A stretch of 64,000 nt of DNA from Vibrio mimicus (GCF_019048845.1 NZ_CP077426.1:2341501-2405500), one strand, 5' to 3'. Shown: positions 27,202-37,793, counted from the stretch's first letter. The notes: a model not told the origin generated them from the sequence alone. A program made the numbers and translations.

Positions 27202-28236
27202 ATGATTGAGATTAAAAGCGTAAATAAGGTGTTCTATCAGGGGGATAAAGAAATCCACGCCCTGAAAGACATCAATTTATTGATTCCACAAGGCACAATT
27301 TTTGGGGTGATTGGTTCATCCGGTGCCGGAAAAAGTACGCTGATCCGTTGTGTCAACATGCTAGAAAAGCCGACCAGCGGCCAAGTGATTGTGGATGGCG
27401 TTGACTTAACCACGCTAAGCAATCAGCAGCTTTGCGCGGCACGTCGTAACATCGGCATGATTTTTCAGCATTTTAATCTGCTTTCTTCACGTACTGTGTT
27501 TGAAAACGTGGCTCTGCCGCTAGAGTTGGCTGATAAACCGCGCCAACACATCGAAACCAAAGTAACGGAGTTACTGGCTCTGGTGGGTCTGGCGGAAAAA
27601 CGTGATAGCTACCCAGCCAATCTTTCTGGTGGCCAAAAACAGCGCGTAGCGATTGCGCGTGCTTTAGCGAGCGATCCCAAAGTGCTGCTGTGTGATGAAG
27701 CGACTAGCGCGCTGGATCCGGCAACGACTCAGTCGATTCTGGAACTGCTCAAAGAGATTAACCGTAAGCTTAACCTGACCATTTTGCTAATTACGCATGA
27801 AATGGATGTGGTAAAAAGCATTTGTCACGAAGTGGCGATTATTGGTGGTGGTGAACTGGTTGAGAAAGGTACGGTTGGAGATATTTTTGCCCACCCAAAA
27901 ACTGAGTTGGCGCATCAATTCATCCGCTCAACCTTGGATTTGTCTATTCCTGAAGATTACCAAGTTCGACTGCAACCTTCTCGCGTAGCAGGTAGCTACC
28001 CTCTGGTACGTTTGGAATTTACTGGAGCAACGGTGGATGCACCGCTTATGACGCAAATTGCCCGTAAGTACAATATCGATGTCAACATTCTCAGTTCTGA
28101 TCTGGATTACGCAGGCGGAGTGAAGTTTGGCATGATGGTGGCAGAAATTTTTGGTAATGCAGAGGACGATCAAGCCGCTATCGAGTATCTGCGCGAGCAC
28201 AATGTGAAAGTGGAGGTGCTGGGTTATGTCCTTTAA
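27202..28236 (+). CDS. metN: MetN, methionine ABC importer ATPase
   Basis: 344 residues from the ATG at 27202. The longer frame from 27151 adds 17 residues unlike the family. Walker [10 protein letters not shown], signature [14 protein letters not shown], Walker [13 protein letters not shown] and the H-loop THEMD are intact. The C-terminal NIL/ACT-like domain (about 265-344) binds methionine and gives transinhibition. It overlaps metI by 11 bases. Confidence 0.96.
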   Translation: MIEIKSVNKVFYQGDKEIHALKDINLLIPQGTIFGVIGSSGAGKSTLIRCVNMLEKPTSGQVIVDGVDLTTLSNQQLCAARRNIGMIFQHFNLLSSRTVFENVALPLELADKPRQHIETKVTELLALVGLAEKRDSYPANLSGGQKQRVAIARALASDPKVLLCDEATSALDPATTQSILELLKEINRKLNLTILLITHEMDVVKSICHEVAIIGGGELVEKGTVGDIFAHPKTELAHQFIRSTLDLSIPEDYQVRLQPSRVAGSYPLVRLEFTGATVDAPLMTQIARKYNIDVNILSSDLDYAGGVKFGMMVAEIFGNAEDDQAAIEYLREHNVKVEVLGYVL

Positions 28237-28903
28237 TACGATTACACAATGGGTTGCTCTTAACAGCGACTTACTACTGACGGCTACTTGGCAAACCCTA
28301 TACATGGTCGCGATTGCGGGTGTGGTTGGTTTTGCACTAGGTATTCCGCTTGGGGTGATTCTACACACCACCAAAAAAGATGGATTGCTGGAAAACCTAC
28401 CGCTCAATCGAGTGCTCGGTGCCATTGTTAACATTGGCCGCTCAGTACCCTTTTTGGTGTTGATGGTTGCGATTATTCCCGTCACCAAACTGATTGTCGG
28501 TACCTTTATCGGTACCACAGCGGCGATTGTGCCCCTCACCATTGGTGCGATTCCATTTGTGGCACGCTTAATTGAGAGCGCATTGCTCGAAGTGCCGACA
28601 GGGTTGGTGGAAGCTGCTCAATCAATGGGGGCGACTCCGCTGCAAATCATTCGTAAGGTACTGCTACCTGAAGCGCTACCGACGATTTTAAACTCAGTCA
28701 CTATTACTCTAGTGACACTGGTCAGCTACTCAGCCATGGCAGGTACCGTAGGCGGTGGTGGTCTGGGCGATGTGGCAATCCGCTACGGATTCCACCGTTA
28801 TGACATCATCATCATGGCGGTGACTGTGGTCATGCTGATTGTGCTGGTACAAATTATCCAATCCATCGGTGATGCGTTGGTACGCCGCGTCGATCATCGA
28901 TAA
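28226..28903 (+). CDS. metI: MetI, methionine ABC importer permease
   Basis: 225 residues with five to six membrane helices. It has the permease coupling-loop motif ([22 protein letters not shown], about 132-153). It forms the membrane channel with MetN and receives methionine from MetQ. Confidence 0.96.
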   Translation: MSFNTITQWVALNSDLLLTATWQTLYMVAIAGVVGFALGIPLGVILHTTKKDGLLENLPLNRVLGAIVNIGRSVPFLVLMVAIIPVTKLIVGTFIGTTAAIVPLTIGAIPFVARLIESALLEVPTGLVEAAQSMGATPLQIIRKVLLPEALPTILNSVTITLVTLVSYSAMAGTVGGGGLGDVAIRYGFHRYDIIIMAVTVVMLIVLVQIIQSIGDALVRRVDHR

Positions 28904-28938
28904 GCAAAACAAAAGCCTTTTTGAACAAGGAGTTCATC

Positions 28939-29748
28939 ATGAAGTTTAGCCTGAAAAGTTTACTGACTATCGCAGCTGCTGCCTCAACCCTGATTTTGGC
29001 TGGCTGTGGTGAAAAAGCGGTCGATAACAACAAAGTAAAAATTGGTGTTATGGCGGGTGCGGAAGCACAAGTTGCTGAAGTAGCAGCAAAAGTTGCTAAA
29101 GAAAAATACAATCTGGATGTAGAACTGGTGACCTTTACCGACTACGTAACGCCAAACGCAGCGTTGGATGACGGTTCTATCGATGCTAACGCATTCCAGC
29201 ACAAACCATACCTAGACAAGCAAGTGGCTGACCGTGGTTACAAGCTGGCAATTGTAGGTAACACTTTTGTTTACCCAATCGCAGGCTACTCAAAACAAAT
29301 TAAATCTGTTGATGAGATCCAAGAAGGTGCGCGTGTTGCAGTACCAAACGACCCAACTAACCTAGGTCGCTCACTGCTTCTGCTGCAACAACAAGGTTTG
29401 ATCAAACTGCGTGAAGACGCAGGTCTGCTGGCGACCGTACGTGACATCGTTGAAAACCCAAAGAAACTTGAGATCCTAGAATTGGATGCAGCTCAACTGC
29501 CACGTTCACTGGATGATGTTGCTCTGTCTATCATCAACACCACTTACGCGAGCTCAATCAACCTAACGCCAGAAAAAGACGGCATCTTCGTTGAAGACAA
29601 AGAGTCTCCATACGTTAACTTGCTGGTAGCTCGTGAAGCGAATGTAAACGCGGAAAACGTACAAAACTTCAAGAAAGCTTACCAAACAGATGAAGTAGCT
29701 AAAGCTGCTTCAGAAATCTTCCAAGGTGGCGCGGTAAAAGGTTGGTAA
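28939..29748 (+). CDS. metQ: MetQ, methionine-binding lipoprotein
   Basis: 269 residues from the ATG at 28939, chosen because AAGGAG sits at the right distance. The lipobox is LILAGC. The NlpA/MetQ family body contains KIGVMAGAEAQVAEVA, FTDYVTPNAALDDGSIDANAFQH and VPNDPTNLGRSLLLL. It captures methionine outside the inner membrane and delivers it to MetNI. A strong terminator follows. Confidence 0.96.
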   Translation: MKFSLKSLLTIAAAASTLILAGCGEKAVDNNKVKIGVMAGAEAQVAEVAAKVAKEKYNLDVELVTFTDYVTPNAALDDGSIDANAFQHKPYLDKQVADRGYKLAIVGNTFVYPIAGYSKQIKSVDEIQEGARVAVPNDPTNLGRSLLLLQQQGLIKLREDAGLLATVRDIVENPKKLEILELDAAQLPRSLDDVALSIINTTYASSINLTPEKDGIFVEDKESPYVNLLVAREANVNAENVQNFKKAYQTDEVAKAASEIFQGGAVKGW

Positions 29749-29799
29749 TGGCTTAACTTCAAGCATTAGCCTTTAAAAACAAACTATTGAAATATGATC

Positions 29800-29830
29800 A
29801 AAAAAGGTTGGCTCTAAGCCAACCTTTTTT
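29800..29830 (+). terminator. terminator after metQ
   Basis: AAAAGGTTGGC and GCCAACCTTTTTT around a five-base loop. Confidence 0.93.
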
Positions 29831-29886
29831 ATTACCGAGCTTTTTAATACAAAGAAAAAGCGATGGATGCGGATACCTTCCACACT

Positions 29887-30663
29887 CTACTTCAGATGAT
29901 CCCATGAAATATTGGAGACAATCCGGCACGGCTCACAACAAAAATGGAAGATGTCGTGCAATGGCTCTTCCAGCAACCACTCTCCGCCGCACTTAGGGCA
30001 AGGGCGCGCTTTTTCTTCCGCAAGGCTACTGCCTCCAACCCGATACTGATAGTAATAGGTTGGCACTTTAGTCAGAAATTCAATACGGCCACGTAGGTCC
30101 CAACCACGACGGAATAAATCACTATCCACATCGCAAATCTCATGCAGCGCAGCATGTTCAGCTTTGCACGCTCCTGCCATTTGCAACTCATCACACGCTT
30201 GCCATTCGGTTTGCCATTTGATCACGGCTTTATGGTCACCATTAAAGGTCGGCGGATTACGATACAAAGGGATCGGTAGCAATGTTTCACCGCTGCGCAG
30301 AGGTGAGCAAGTATGCACATACGTGGTGTACAGCACCTGCCAGCTAGGAGTTTCCTCTTCCGCGGCTTGTTCTGAATTAATGTCTAACCCCAGCACACGT
30401 ACTTTCGGGGCAAGCAAACAAGCATCACTTAAACGGCTAACACAAGCTTCAACGTATTCCGAATGGAATTTAGGGTGCAAACTCTCTTTTTCTGGGCATA
30501 CGGTGCGTATGTAAAACACACCATCACCCAGCACAATCGGAAACTCGCGTCCCAATACTTGTCCGTTGTAACGTAATGCATCCATCAAGCCATTAATCGC
30601 TTTATCGACCGCGCTAATTGTGGTGTTATCAAAACACTCAAATTCCAACTCAACCACGTACAT
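29887..30663 (-). CDS. DUF2310 zinc-ribbon protein
   Basis: 258 residues, cytoplasmic. A C-terminal zinc ribbon with two CXXC-type pairs is visible (CPKCGG at about 218-223 and CCEPC at about 243-247). The body is the DUF2310 type, described in databases as zinc-ribbon-containing and possibly nucleic-acid-binding. No experimental role is known to me. It starts one base after the syd stop, so the two genes are translationally linked. Confidence 0.8.
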   Translation of the reverse strand: MYVVELEFECFDNTTISAVDKAINGLMDALRYNGQVLGREFPIVLGDGVFYIRTVCPEKESLHPKFHSEYVEACVSRLSDACLLAPKVRVLGLDINSEQAAEEETPSWQVLYTTYVHTCSPLRSGETLLPIPLYRNPPTFNGDHKAVIKWQTEWQACDELQMAGACKAEHAALHEICDVDSDLFRRGWDLRGRIEFLTKVPTYYYQYRVGGSSLAEEKARPCPKCGGEWLLEEPLHDIFHFCCEPCRIVSNISWDHLK

Positions 30664-30664
30664 C

Positions 30665-31213
30665 TCAATTCACCCTTGGTTCAAGCTGCTGTAAAAACGT
30701 CTCAAGATCGGCAGTCAATACTTCACGCTGCGCTGTCCCTAATTTCTCAAGGATCACATTGCCGGTCAGGTTACAAATGGCAATCACCGACATCTCATCC
30801 TCTGTTGTCGCAATAAACACCGTTGGTTTTTGTTTTAAGCGACGCTGCATCACTAAATGACCCAGAATGTTCTCCTGCAAGCGCGTGAAATCATCTTCAC
30901 TCCATACTTGCAGCAATGTCAGCTCACGGCCTCGCCACTGCGCTGGCATGTCCGCACTAAACTGGCAGGCATAAAACGCTTTAATATCCTCGTGCAGCGT
31001 GAGCTCAATCGCCCGCTCGACATTATTAAAATCCGCCCACACTTCACGATTAACGGGACGCCAGCGAACCGCATCGGCTAATTCTTCCACCACACAAGGT
31101 GAAGCCAATCCGATTAACTCGTCATTTTCCGGCAATTGACCGGTTTGCTGTTCACAATATTGTAAAAAACGCTGACTGAATGCGCTTAAGGCTTGCACAA
31201 CGCTTGGCGTCAT
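30665..31213 (-). CDS. syd: Syd, SecY-interacting protein
   Basis: 182 residues from the ATG at 31213 ([16 protein letters not shown]), matching the Escherichia coli length of 181. The longer frame from 31261 is unlikely. Conserved stretches are [48 protein letters not shown] and [19 protein letters not shown]. Syd binds SecY on the cytoplasmic side and is thought to proofread translocon assembly. The gene is divergent from queF. Confidence 0.93.
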   Translation of the reverse strand: MTPSVVQALSAFSQRFLQYCEQQTGQLPENDELIGLASPCVVEELADAVRWRPVNREVWADFNNVERAIELTLHEDIKAFYACQFSADMPAQWRGRELTLLQVWSEDDFTRLQENILGHLVMQRRLKQKPTVFIATTEDEMSVIAICNLTGNVILEKLGTAQREVLTADLETFLQQLEPRVN

Positions 31214-31309
31214 AATCATCTCCATGTAGAGTTTGCGCAGCCTCGTTAATGACACTGGCACTGGGATTGCGTAAAATTCTGCACATTCTAATCGAATCGA
31301 CTTGAAAGT

Positions 31310-32155
31310 ATGAGCAAATATTCCGACGCCAAAGAGCTGGCTGGCCTAACACTGGGTAAAAAAACCGATTATGCCAACCAGTACGACCCAATGCTGTTGC
31401 AACCCGTACCTCGCAGCCTGAACCGTGATGATCTGCATCTCGGAGATACTCTGCCTTTTCAAGGCTGTGATATTTGGACTCTGTATGAGCTCTCTTGGCT
31501 CAATGAGAAAGGGCTGCCACAAGTGGCGATCGGTGAAGTTTCTATTCCCGCCACTAGCGCAAATTTGATCGAATCCAAATCCTTCAAGCTTTACCTTAAT
31601 AGTTACAACCAAACTCACTTTGCCTCTTGGGATGATGTGCAAGCACGCCTTGTGCAAGATCTTTCCACCTGTGCAGGCGAAACGGTAACCGTAAAAGTGA
31701 AATCACTGATCGAATACACGGCTGAGCCGATTGTAACCATGCAAGGTGAGTGTATTGATGAGCAAGATATTGAGATTAAGGACTACGAGTTTGATGATGC
31801 CTTGCTGCAAGGCGCAGCACAGGGTGAAGAGATCAGCGAAGTGCTGCACAGCCATTTGCTTAAATCCAACTGCCTAATCACCAATCAGCCAGATTGGGGC
31901 AGCGTGGAAATTGCTTACCACGGTGCCCAAATTAACCGTGAAGCGTTACTGCGTTATATTGTTTCTTTCCGCGAACATAACGAATTTCATGAGCAGTGTG
32001 TGGAACGTATTTTTACTGACATTATGCGTTACTGTCAGCCAAAAACCTTAACCGTATATGCACGTTATACTCGACGCGGTGGCTTAGACATTAACCCATT
32101 CCGCTCCAACTGCCATTCAGCACCAGAGCATAATCAACGTATGGCGCGACAATAA
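31310..32155 (+). CDS. queF: QueF, NADPH-dependent 7-cyano-7-deazaguanine reductase
   Basis: 281 residues, the long bimodular YqcD/QueF type. The QueF motif ([16 protein letters not shown], about 85-100) is intact. The catalytic cysteine is in [13 protein letters not shown] near 188-200, followed by HEQC/ERIF regions. It reduces preQ0 to preQ1 in queuosine biosynthesis. Length and motifs match Escherichia coli QueF. Confidence 0.96.
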   Translation: MSKYSDAKELAGLTLGKKTDYANQYDPMLLQPVPRSLNRDDLHLGDTLPFQGCDIWTLYELSWLNEKGLPQVAIGEVSIPATSANLIESKSFKLYLNSYNQTHFASWDDVQARLVQDLSTCAGETVTVKVKSLIEYTAEPIVTMQGECIDEQDIEIKDYEFDDALLQGAAQGEEISEVLHSHLLKSNCLITNQPDWGSVEIAYHGAQINREALLRYIVSFREHNEFHEQCVERIFTDIMRYCQPKTLTVYARYTRRGGLDINPFRSNCHSAPEHNQRMARQ

Positions 32156-32169
32156 GGATGCAACTTAGG

Positions 32170-34437
32170 ATGAGATTTCTGCGCTGGATAACCATTGCGG
32201 GCTTACTGCTGATTTCAGCTTGGGCACAGGCCACTATTTATTCTTCTCCCATGCTCAATGAAGCCAATGGTTTGATAGAGATCTCCCCTTTGCAAGCAAA
32301 AAAAATGGCGCAACAGTACCTAAGTGAACGCCATTTAGCCGACAAATTAGATAAGCATCCCGCAACGGTTTCGCGAGATGAAGCGGATAGCCGCACACGC
32401 ACTCCCGGTAGTAGCGTTGATGCGCTTATGATTTTGGCTCAAGCACTCGACAAACTCGGGGAATATGACAAAGCTCAGTTGGCACTACGTGATGCCAAGG
32501 CGCTCACACAGCAGTACCAACTGCCTTATTTGTTGCTCGATGTGCAAATCCTCAGCACTCGCCTCGCTTGGCAAAACAACGGCGATGCAATGACTGCCCG
32601 CGAGCAATTACGCCAGATCGATGAGCAATACCAAGTGATTGAAAATGCGGATCAAATTGCGAAAGGCATCGATTATAAAATGACGCTACTGCGTGCTGAA
32701 ATTGCGTCAAAAGCCAATGATCTTGAGTTAGCCGATAAGCTGTTTGCTCAAGCCAAACCGTATATTGAAAGCTTGCAAACTGAAAAACCGGCCATCGAAT
32801 ACCACTTAACCTTGGGTGAACATCATCTCAGCCATGAACGTTATAACCTCGCACTTTCAGAATTGCTGATTGCTTACTGGAGCGCAATTGAAAGTAACTC
32901 AGGAGCATTGCTAGCCAAAGCGAATACTCTCTTAGGGCAGTTATTTTTCAACCGACAAGTCTTGGATAAGGCATTAGATCATTTTTCACAAGCTGCCGAC
33001 TTTTACGGCCGTTATGAACAATCACCTTATTTACCTATAGTTCTCAAACAAATGGGTGATATCTACTATCAACAAGGAAAATATAACTTAGCCTTGGTAC
33101 ATTATTTCAATGTCATTGACCATAAAAATAACAATGCCTCTCTCAGTGATGATATTGAAATTCGTATCAATCTTGCGGCAACCTATTTACAGCTCTACAA
33201 CTATCCAATCGCCGAACAATATTTGACCAACGCAGAAGAAATGCTGAATGTTAGCCCTATTCCGCGTTTAAATGGGCACGCAGCACTTTTGCATTCTGGA
33301 TTGGCTTATTATCAAAATATCGATCACGATATTGTCCGTTACGCAGAAAAAGCGCTACAAATCGGTGAATCTATTCAAGATGATTATCTTCAAGAACAAG
33401 CCTATCGTTTACTTTCTTTGGGATATGAAAGAACAGGATCTGCAACAAAAGCGCTAGATAGTTTTAAAAAGAGCCAAATTCTCGCGCAAAAGCGACAAAA
33501 TAAATTGAACCAAATCAGTGAAGATGCATTTCGCCAACAAAGGGAATTTATTGAACAAACCTTGCATTTAGTTGGACAAGAAAAGCAGTTACAACAAACC
33601 GAAAATCAACTCAGTCAGCTTCGAAAAATCGCTATTTTCCTACTGGCGATCAGCGTTGTCTTTTTTATCATCGTGTTGAGACGTGGGTATCTGGTTCAAG
33701 CCTTTCGAGATGAGGTTCAAGAATTACACGACACCTTATTTACTCACCCTAGATCGCGTCTCAATAACTTGAGAATGCTAAATGCTAAACTGCCAAGTTC
33801 ATTAGAAAACAGCAACAAAAATTATGAGCAATGGCAATTAGGTGAATTGATTCAGCAACCACTTAATGATCGCTTACGCTTTGCTTTAATTGATATTCCT
33901 TTTATGCGCAACATGTATCTGCAAAATGGATACACTGCAGGTTTGGAATTAGAGCGGGCTCTGGGAAAATTCCTAAAAGGAAGAATAAAAGAACCCAATC
34001 GGTTGTATCATTTCTCGGATGCTAGCCTACTTTATATAGAAAAAAATGGTGAACAACGTAGCGAACCTGAAACATTATTCAACCAGATTCAATCATGGAT
34101 AAATGAATTTGAGCCGGAACGAAAAATAAATAGAATAGTTCGAGTGGGAATGGCTGATTATCCGTTCTTGCCACGTGCCTACACCGCGATCAATGACAAA
34201 GAACTACTTGATATTTTGTTAATGGCCACACACATCGCTAGAGAATTAAGCCAGAGTGAAAGTCAGAGCCATTGGATTTATTTAAAAGCGATTGATAATG
34301 CTCCAGCCGCCAGTTTTGCTTCGGAGAATATTAGGCTTTCATGTAAACAAGCGATTAATCAAGGCCTGATCAAAGTTCATTCTTCTTATAAGAATGAGGA
34401 CAACATCAAAAAACTCTTAAAAGATGGGCAAATATAG
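32170..34437 (+). CDS. TPR-repeat signalling protein with C-terminal degenerate GGDEF domain
   Basis: About 755 residues from the ATG at 32170, with a signal peptide (MRFLRWITIAGLLLISAWAQA). An earlier ATG at 32158 directly abuts its AAGG and is a worse start. Periplasmic TPR-like helical repeats run from about 60 to 450. A coiled coil precedes a membrane helix (AIFLLAISVVFFIIVL, about 488-503). The cytoplasmic part from about 560 aligns by eye with a GGDEF domain. LIDIPFMRNMYLQNGYTAGLE sits where DxDxFKxxND...GD should be, and HFSDAS replaces GGDEF, so nucleotide-cyclase residues are lost. It may be a sensor acting with the GGDEF protein encoded just downstream. Confidence 0.8.
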   Translation: MRFLRWITIAGLLLISAWAQATIYSSPMLNEANGLIEISPLQAKKMAQQYLSERHLADKLDKHPATVSRDEADSRTRTPGSSVDALMILAQALDKLGEYDKAQLALRDAKALTQQYQLPYLLLDVQILSTRLAWQNNGDAMTAREQLRQIDEQYQVIENADQIAKGIDYKMTLLRAEIASKANDLELADKLFAQAKPYIESLQTEKPAIEYHLTLGEHHLSHERYNLALSELLIAYWSAIESNSGALLAKANTLLGQLFFNRQVLDKALDHFSQAADFYGRYEQSPYLPIVLKQMGDIYYQQGKYNLALVHYFNVIDHKNNNASLSDDIEIRINLAATYLQLYNYPIAEQYLTNAEEMLNVSPIPRLNGHAALLHSGLAYYQNIDHDIVRYAEKALQIGESIQDDYLQEQAYRLLSLGYERTGSATKALDSFKKSQILAQKRQNKLNQISEDAFRQQREFIEQTLHLVGQEKQLQQTENQLSQLRKIAIFLLAISVVFFIIVLRRGYLVQAFRDEVQELHDTLFTHPRSRLNNLRMLNAKLPSSLENSNKNYEQWQLGELIQQPLNDRLRFALIDIPFMRNMYLQNGYTAGLELERALGKFLKGRIKEPNRLYHFSDASLLYIEKNGEQRSEPETLFNQIQSWINEFEPERKINRIVRVGMADYPFLPRAYTAINDKELLDILLMATHIARELSQSESQSHWIYLKAIDNAPAASFASENIRLSCKQAINQGLIKVHSSYKNEDNIKKLLKDGQI

Positions 34438-34541
34438 CTCACTCGGCATAAACATCGAGTGACGACAGCAAAATATTTGCTATTATCGACAAATCAATAA
34501 ATAGGATCAGGATTGATCCCCTACTATCTAGTTTGTTGTAC

Positions 34542-36107
34542 ATGGGCGTCCTAGAACAAGATATCCAAGCAGAACTCTACAGACTGAAATCTCAGTTAGA
34601 ACAAGTACGTTTGACACAAAGAGATACTTCGTTCAAATTTAACCGAGAGCAGAAAGTGCTTAAACGAATGGTCACTTCACTGGCTACGACCTGTCACGGT
34701 AGCAGCCAAAGACTAAACCAAAGTTTAGAAGAGCTCTGCTTCGCATTAGAACAACAAAAAGACATCAGCACGCTGATCCCTCAACTGGCTGTGCTGGAAC
34801 GCATGTTGAAACAACAGTCATTGGCCATGGACAAACAAAATAGTCATCTGGATAGCCAGCTAAAACGCAGCGGTGAAATACTACTGCGCGTTCCGGGATT
34901 ACCCGCCAAAGTTAAGCGTGATCTCCGTGATCTTTTAAGCTTTACTGCGGCGCAACCACTGGAAAAAAACCAACAGGCTCTGCGCTTATTGGAGATCTAT
35001 GAACGAGCGGTCAAAATCCAGTGTGCCAACCCCAATCTCGCACTCAATGAACTTTCCCAGCAAGCCGATCGTGAACTGCTGAACCGACTTTCCATCGAAT
35101 TACAGCATTTAATCACCGAGCTCGACTTTAATGGCGAATCGGGAGATCAATTGAGTGATATTCGCACCAAATTGCTGTTGGGTGTCAATACTCATACTCT
35201 GCTTGAGCTGACGCTCGAAGTGCTACGTTTAGTGGTGGATGGCAGCCATGCCGAACGCAAAGCGGCGGAAGCTTTTTTAGAACAAGTTAACCTTTCGATT
35301 GGCAACAATTTAAAAAGTGCAGCTCAAAACCTTGAGCAAAGCCAGAGCTATGTGGCACATCGGCAAGAAATGAACAGTGAACTCAGTAGTTTGGTTTCAC
35401 GAAGCCAATCGACATTGAAAGAGCAAACTGAACTGGAGCAACTCAAACAGAAGATGGCTCCAATACTGAAAGAAATGTCTTCCCTTTCAGAACGTTTGAC
35501 CTTGGCAGAGCAACGAGAACAAACGCTTCTCGAACGTATGCACTACAGCAAAAATCAGATGGAAGCCTTATCCGATTTGGCACAAGATTACCGCCGTCGT
35601 CTTGAAGATCTGGCTTTACGAGCTCAACTTGATCCACTGACTAAAGTGTACAACCGTAGCAGTTTTAACGAGCGACTTGAGCACGAGTATCGTCGTTGGA
35701 TACGCACTCAACACAACTTGCGGGTTGTGCTATTTGATATTGATCGATTCAAATCGATCAATGATAGCTTCGGCTATGCAGCAGGAGATAAAGCTTTAGG
35801 CATTATTGCTCGCACCATCAAAAAAGAGTTACTGGATACCGATACGGTCGCACGTTTCTCCGGTGAAGAATTTATTCTGTTACTTCCTGAACGTTCTGAT
35901 AATGAAAGCTATCAGATCATTCATCAAATTCAGCGTAACGTATCTAAACTGCCGTTTAAATTCCGCGATAAAAGTCTGGCCATAACACTTTCCGCAGCCA
36001 GTATTCGCTTTGCCGATTCTGATACCCCAGAGACCGTATTAGACCGCCTGAATTTGACCTTAAACGAAGCAAAAAGCATTGGACCTAGCCAGCTAGCTTG
36101 GAAATAA
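34542..36107 (+). CDS. cdgG: GGDEF-domain protein (CdgG-like, SGEEF variant)
   Basis: 521 residues from the ATG at 34542 (a TTG at 34533 is less likely). It is cytoplasmic with no membrane segment. Residues 1-355 are long helices and coiled coil. The GGDEF domain occupies about 360-521 with DPLTKVYNR, DIDRFKSIND and GYAAGD. The signature is SGEEF, not GGEEF, and the RxxD inhibitory site five residues upstream reads LDTD, lacking the arginine. From memory, V. cholerae CdgG of this neighbourhood was reported to lack diguanylate cyclase activity while affecting rugosity. The symbol rests on synteny and is moderately certain. Confidence 0.75.
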   Translation: MGVLEQDIQAELYRLKSQLEQVRLTQRDTSFKFNREQKVLKRMVTSLATTCHGSSQRLNQSLEELCFALEQQKDISTLIPQLAVLERMLKQQSLAMDKQNSHLDSQLKRSGEILLRVPGLPAKVKRDLRDLLSFTAAQPLEKNQQALRLLEIYERAVKIQCANPNLALNELSQQADRELLNRLSIELQHLITELDFNGESGDQLSDIRTKLLLGVNTHTLLELTLEVLRLVVDGSHAERKAAEAFLEQVNLSIGNNLKSAAQNLEQSQSYVAHRQEMNSELSSLVSRSQSTLKEQTELEQLKQKMAPILKEMSSLSERLTLAEQREQTLLERMHYSKNQMEALSDLAQDYRRRLEDLALRAQLDPLTKVYNRSSFNERLEHEYRRWIRTQHNLRVVLFDIDRFKSINDSFGYAAGDKALGIIARTIKKELLDTDTVARFSGEEFILLLPERSDNESYQIIHQIQRNVSKLPFKFRDKSLAITLSAASIRFADSDTPETVLDRLNLTLNEAKSIGPSQLAWK

Positions 36108-36280
36108 CTGCCTGTTATTTGAGCATAATAGCGAATAAATTGTGCTCAATTTCACATTTACCCTCTTGAACTATTTTCTTCCCTTAGTCGATGCCTCTAG
36201 ATTGAAATCAGATATATCAAGAGGTTATCCCCCTTCTCTGGGTATTTCTGCTACTCTTGTTTTATAACAAATGCTCAACA

Positions 36281-36319
36281 TCATGCTCTAGCATGACCTC
36301 AACCTCAGGTTGAAGGAGG
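36281..36319 (+). promoter_or_regulatory. ppnN translation leader with two small hairpins
   Basis: TCATGC/GCATGA (36281-36296) and TCAACC/GGTTGA (36299-36313) are consecutive short stems. The second ends at the AGGAGG ribosome site (36314-36319) of ppnN. Confidence 0.4.
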
Positions 36320-36324
36320 ACACT

Positions 36325-37683
36325 ATGATTATTCAAGTTAGCCCAGCAGGCAGTATGGATCTACTTTCTCAACTGGAAGTAGAACGCCTGAAAAAGACCG
36401 CATCAAGTGATCTTTACCAACTCTACCGTAATTGCAGCCTAGCGGTGTTGAACTCTGGCAGCCACACCGATAACTCGAAAGAACTGCTCGATAAATATAG
36501 AAATTTTGATATTACAGTGATGCGTCGTGAACGAGGTATCAAACTCGAATTGGCCAATCCGCCAGAACATGCCTTTGTCGATGGACAAATCATCAAAGGA
36601 ATTCAAGAGCACCTCTTCTCAGTGCTGCGCGATATTGTCTACGTCAATATGCATTTGGCCGATAGCCAGCGTCTAAATCTGACGAATGCCACCCACATCA
36701 CCAACTTAGTGTTTGGCATCCTGCGTAATGCGGGAACCCTAATCCCAGGGGCGACACCGAATTTGGTGGTCTGCTGGGGTGGACACTCCATCAATGAAGT
36801 TGAATACCAATACACTCGTGAAGTCGGCCATGAGCTTGGCTTACGTGAGCTCAATATCTGTACTGGTTGCGGACCCGGTGCAATGGAAGGCCCGATGAAA
36901 GGCGCAGCGGTAGGCCACGCTAAGCAGCGTTACAGTGAATACCGCTATTTAGGCCTAACCGAACCCTCCATCATCGCGGCTGAGCCACCCAACCCGATCG
37001 TTAATGAACTGGTGATCATGCCTGATATCGAAAAACGTTTGGAAGCGTTCGTACGTATGGCACATGGCATCATTATTTTCCCAGGTGGTCCAGGTACCGC
37101 AGAAGAGCTGCTGTATATTCTGGGTATCATGATGCACCCTGAAAACGCCGATCAGCCAATGCCAATCGTACTCACAGGGCCAAAACAGAGTGAAGCTTAC
37201 TTCCGCTCTTTGGATAAATTCATTACCGATACTTTGGGCGAAGCCGCTCGCAAACACTACAGCATCGTCATTGATAATCCGGCAGAAGCGGCGCGCATTA
37301 TGAGTAATGCGATGCCACTGGTTCGCCAGCATCGTAAAGATAAAGAAGATGCTTACAGCTTTAACTGGTCACTGAAAATTGAACCTGAATTTCAACTGCC
37401 TTTTGAGCCAAACCATGAGAGCATGGCGAACTTAGATTTGCATTTGAATCAACGCCCTGAAGTGTTAGCCGCAAATCTACGCCGAGCTTTCTCAGGTGTT
37501 GTAGCAGGTAACGTTAAAGCGGAAGGAATACGTGAAATTGAACGTCACGGACCTTTTGAAATGCACGGAGATCCGATCCTAATGAAAAAAATGGATCAAC
37601 TGCTCAATGACTTCGTGGCACAAAATCGGATGAAACTTCCCGGCGGTAGCGCATACGTGCCTTGCTATAAGATCGTCACTTAA
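36325..37683 (+). CDS. ppnN: PpnN, pyrimidine/purine nucleotide 5'-monophosphate nucleosidase
   Basis: 452 residues from the ATG at 36325, preceded by AAGGAGG. It belongs to the LOG-like family (formerly YgdH). The PGGxGTxxE nucleotide-binding and catalytic motif is present as [14 protein letters not shown] (about 252-265), along with the [16 protein letters not shown] segment near 182. It hydrolyses nucleoside monophosphates to base and ribose 5-phosphate. The Escherichia coli enzyme is a (p)ppGpp-binding protein. Confidence 0.94.
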   Translation: MIIQVSPAGSMDLLSQLEVERLKKTASSDLYQLYRNCSLAVLNSGSHTDNSKELLDKYRNFDITVMRRERGIKLELANPPEHAFVDGQIIKGIQEHLFSVLRDIVYVNMHLADSQRLNLTNATHITNLVFGILRNAGTLIPGATPNLVVCWGGHSINEVEYQYTREVGHELGLRELNICTGCGPGAMEGPMKGAAVGHAKQRYSEYRYLGLTEPSIIAAEPPNPIVNELVIMPDIEKRLEAFVRMAHGIIIFPGGPGTAEELLYILGIMMHPENADQPMPIVLTGPKQSEAYFRSLDKFITDTLGEAARKHYSIVIDNPAEAARIMSNAMPLVRQHRKDKEDAYSFNWSLKIEPEFQLPFEPNHESMANLDLHLNQRPEVLAANLRRAFSGVVAGNVKAEGIREIERHGPFEMHGDPILMKKMDQLLNDFVAQNRMKLPGGSAYVPCYKIVT

Positions 37684-37751
37684 ACCTCAAGCAAGGTTCT
37701 ACTCAAGACTGAAATACTGGCTTGGGTAGTAATCTTGTCGGATTTAATTAC

Positions 37752-37779
37752 AATAAGGGCCTTATAAGCCCTTATTTTT
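37752..37779 (+). terminator. terminator after ppnN
   Basis: AATAAGGGC pairs with GCCCTTATT around a seven-base loop and is followed by T residues. xni starts 15 bases further on. Confidence 0.75.
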
Positions 37780-37793
37780 GATGATTTTTGGTT

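Noticed and set aside
27928..28542. 204-residue frame antisense to metN and metI
   Set aside because: It is a shadow of two well-conserved genes, and its composition follows the opposite-strand codons.
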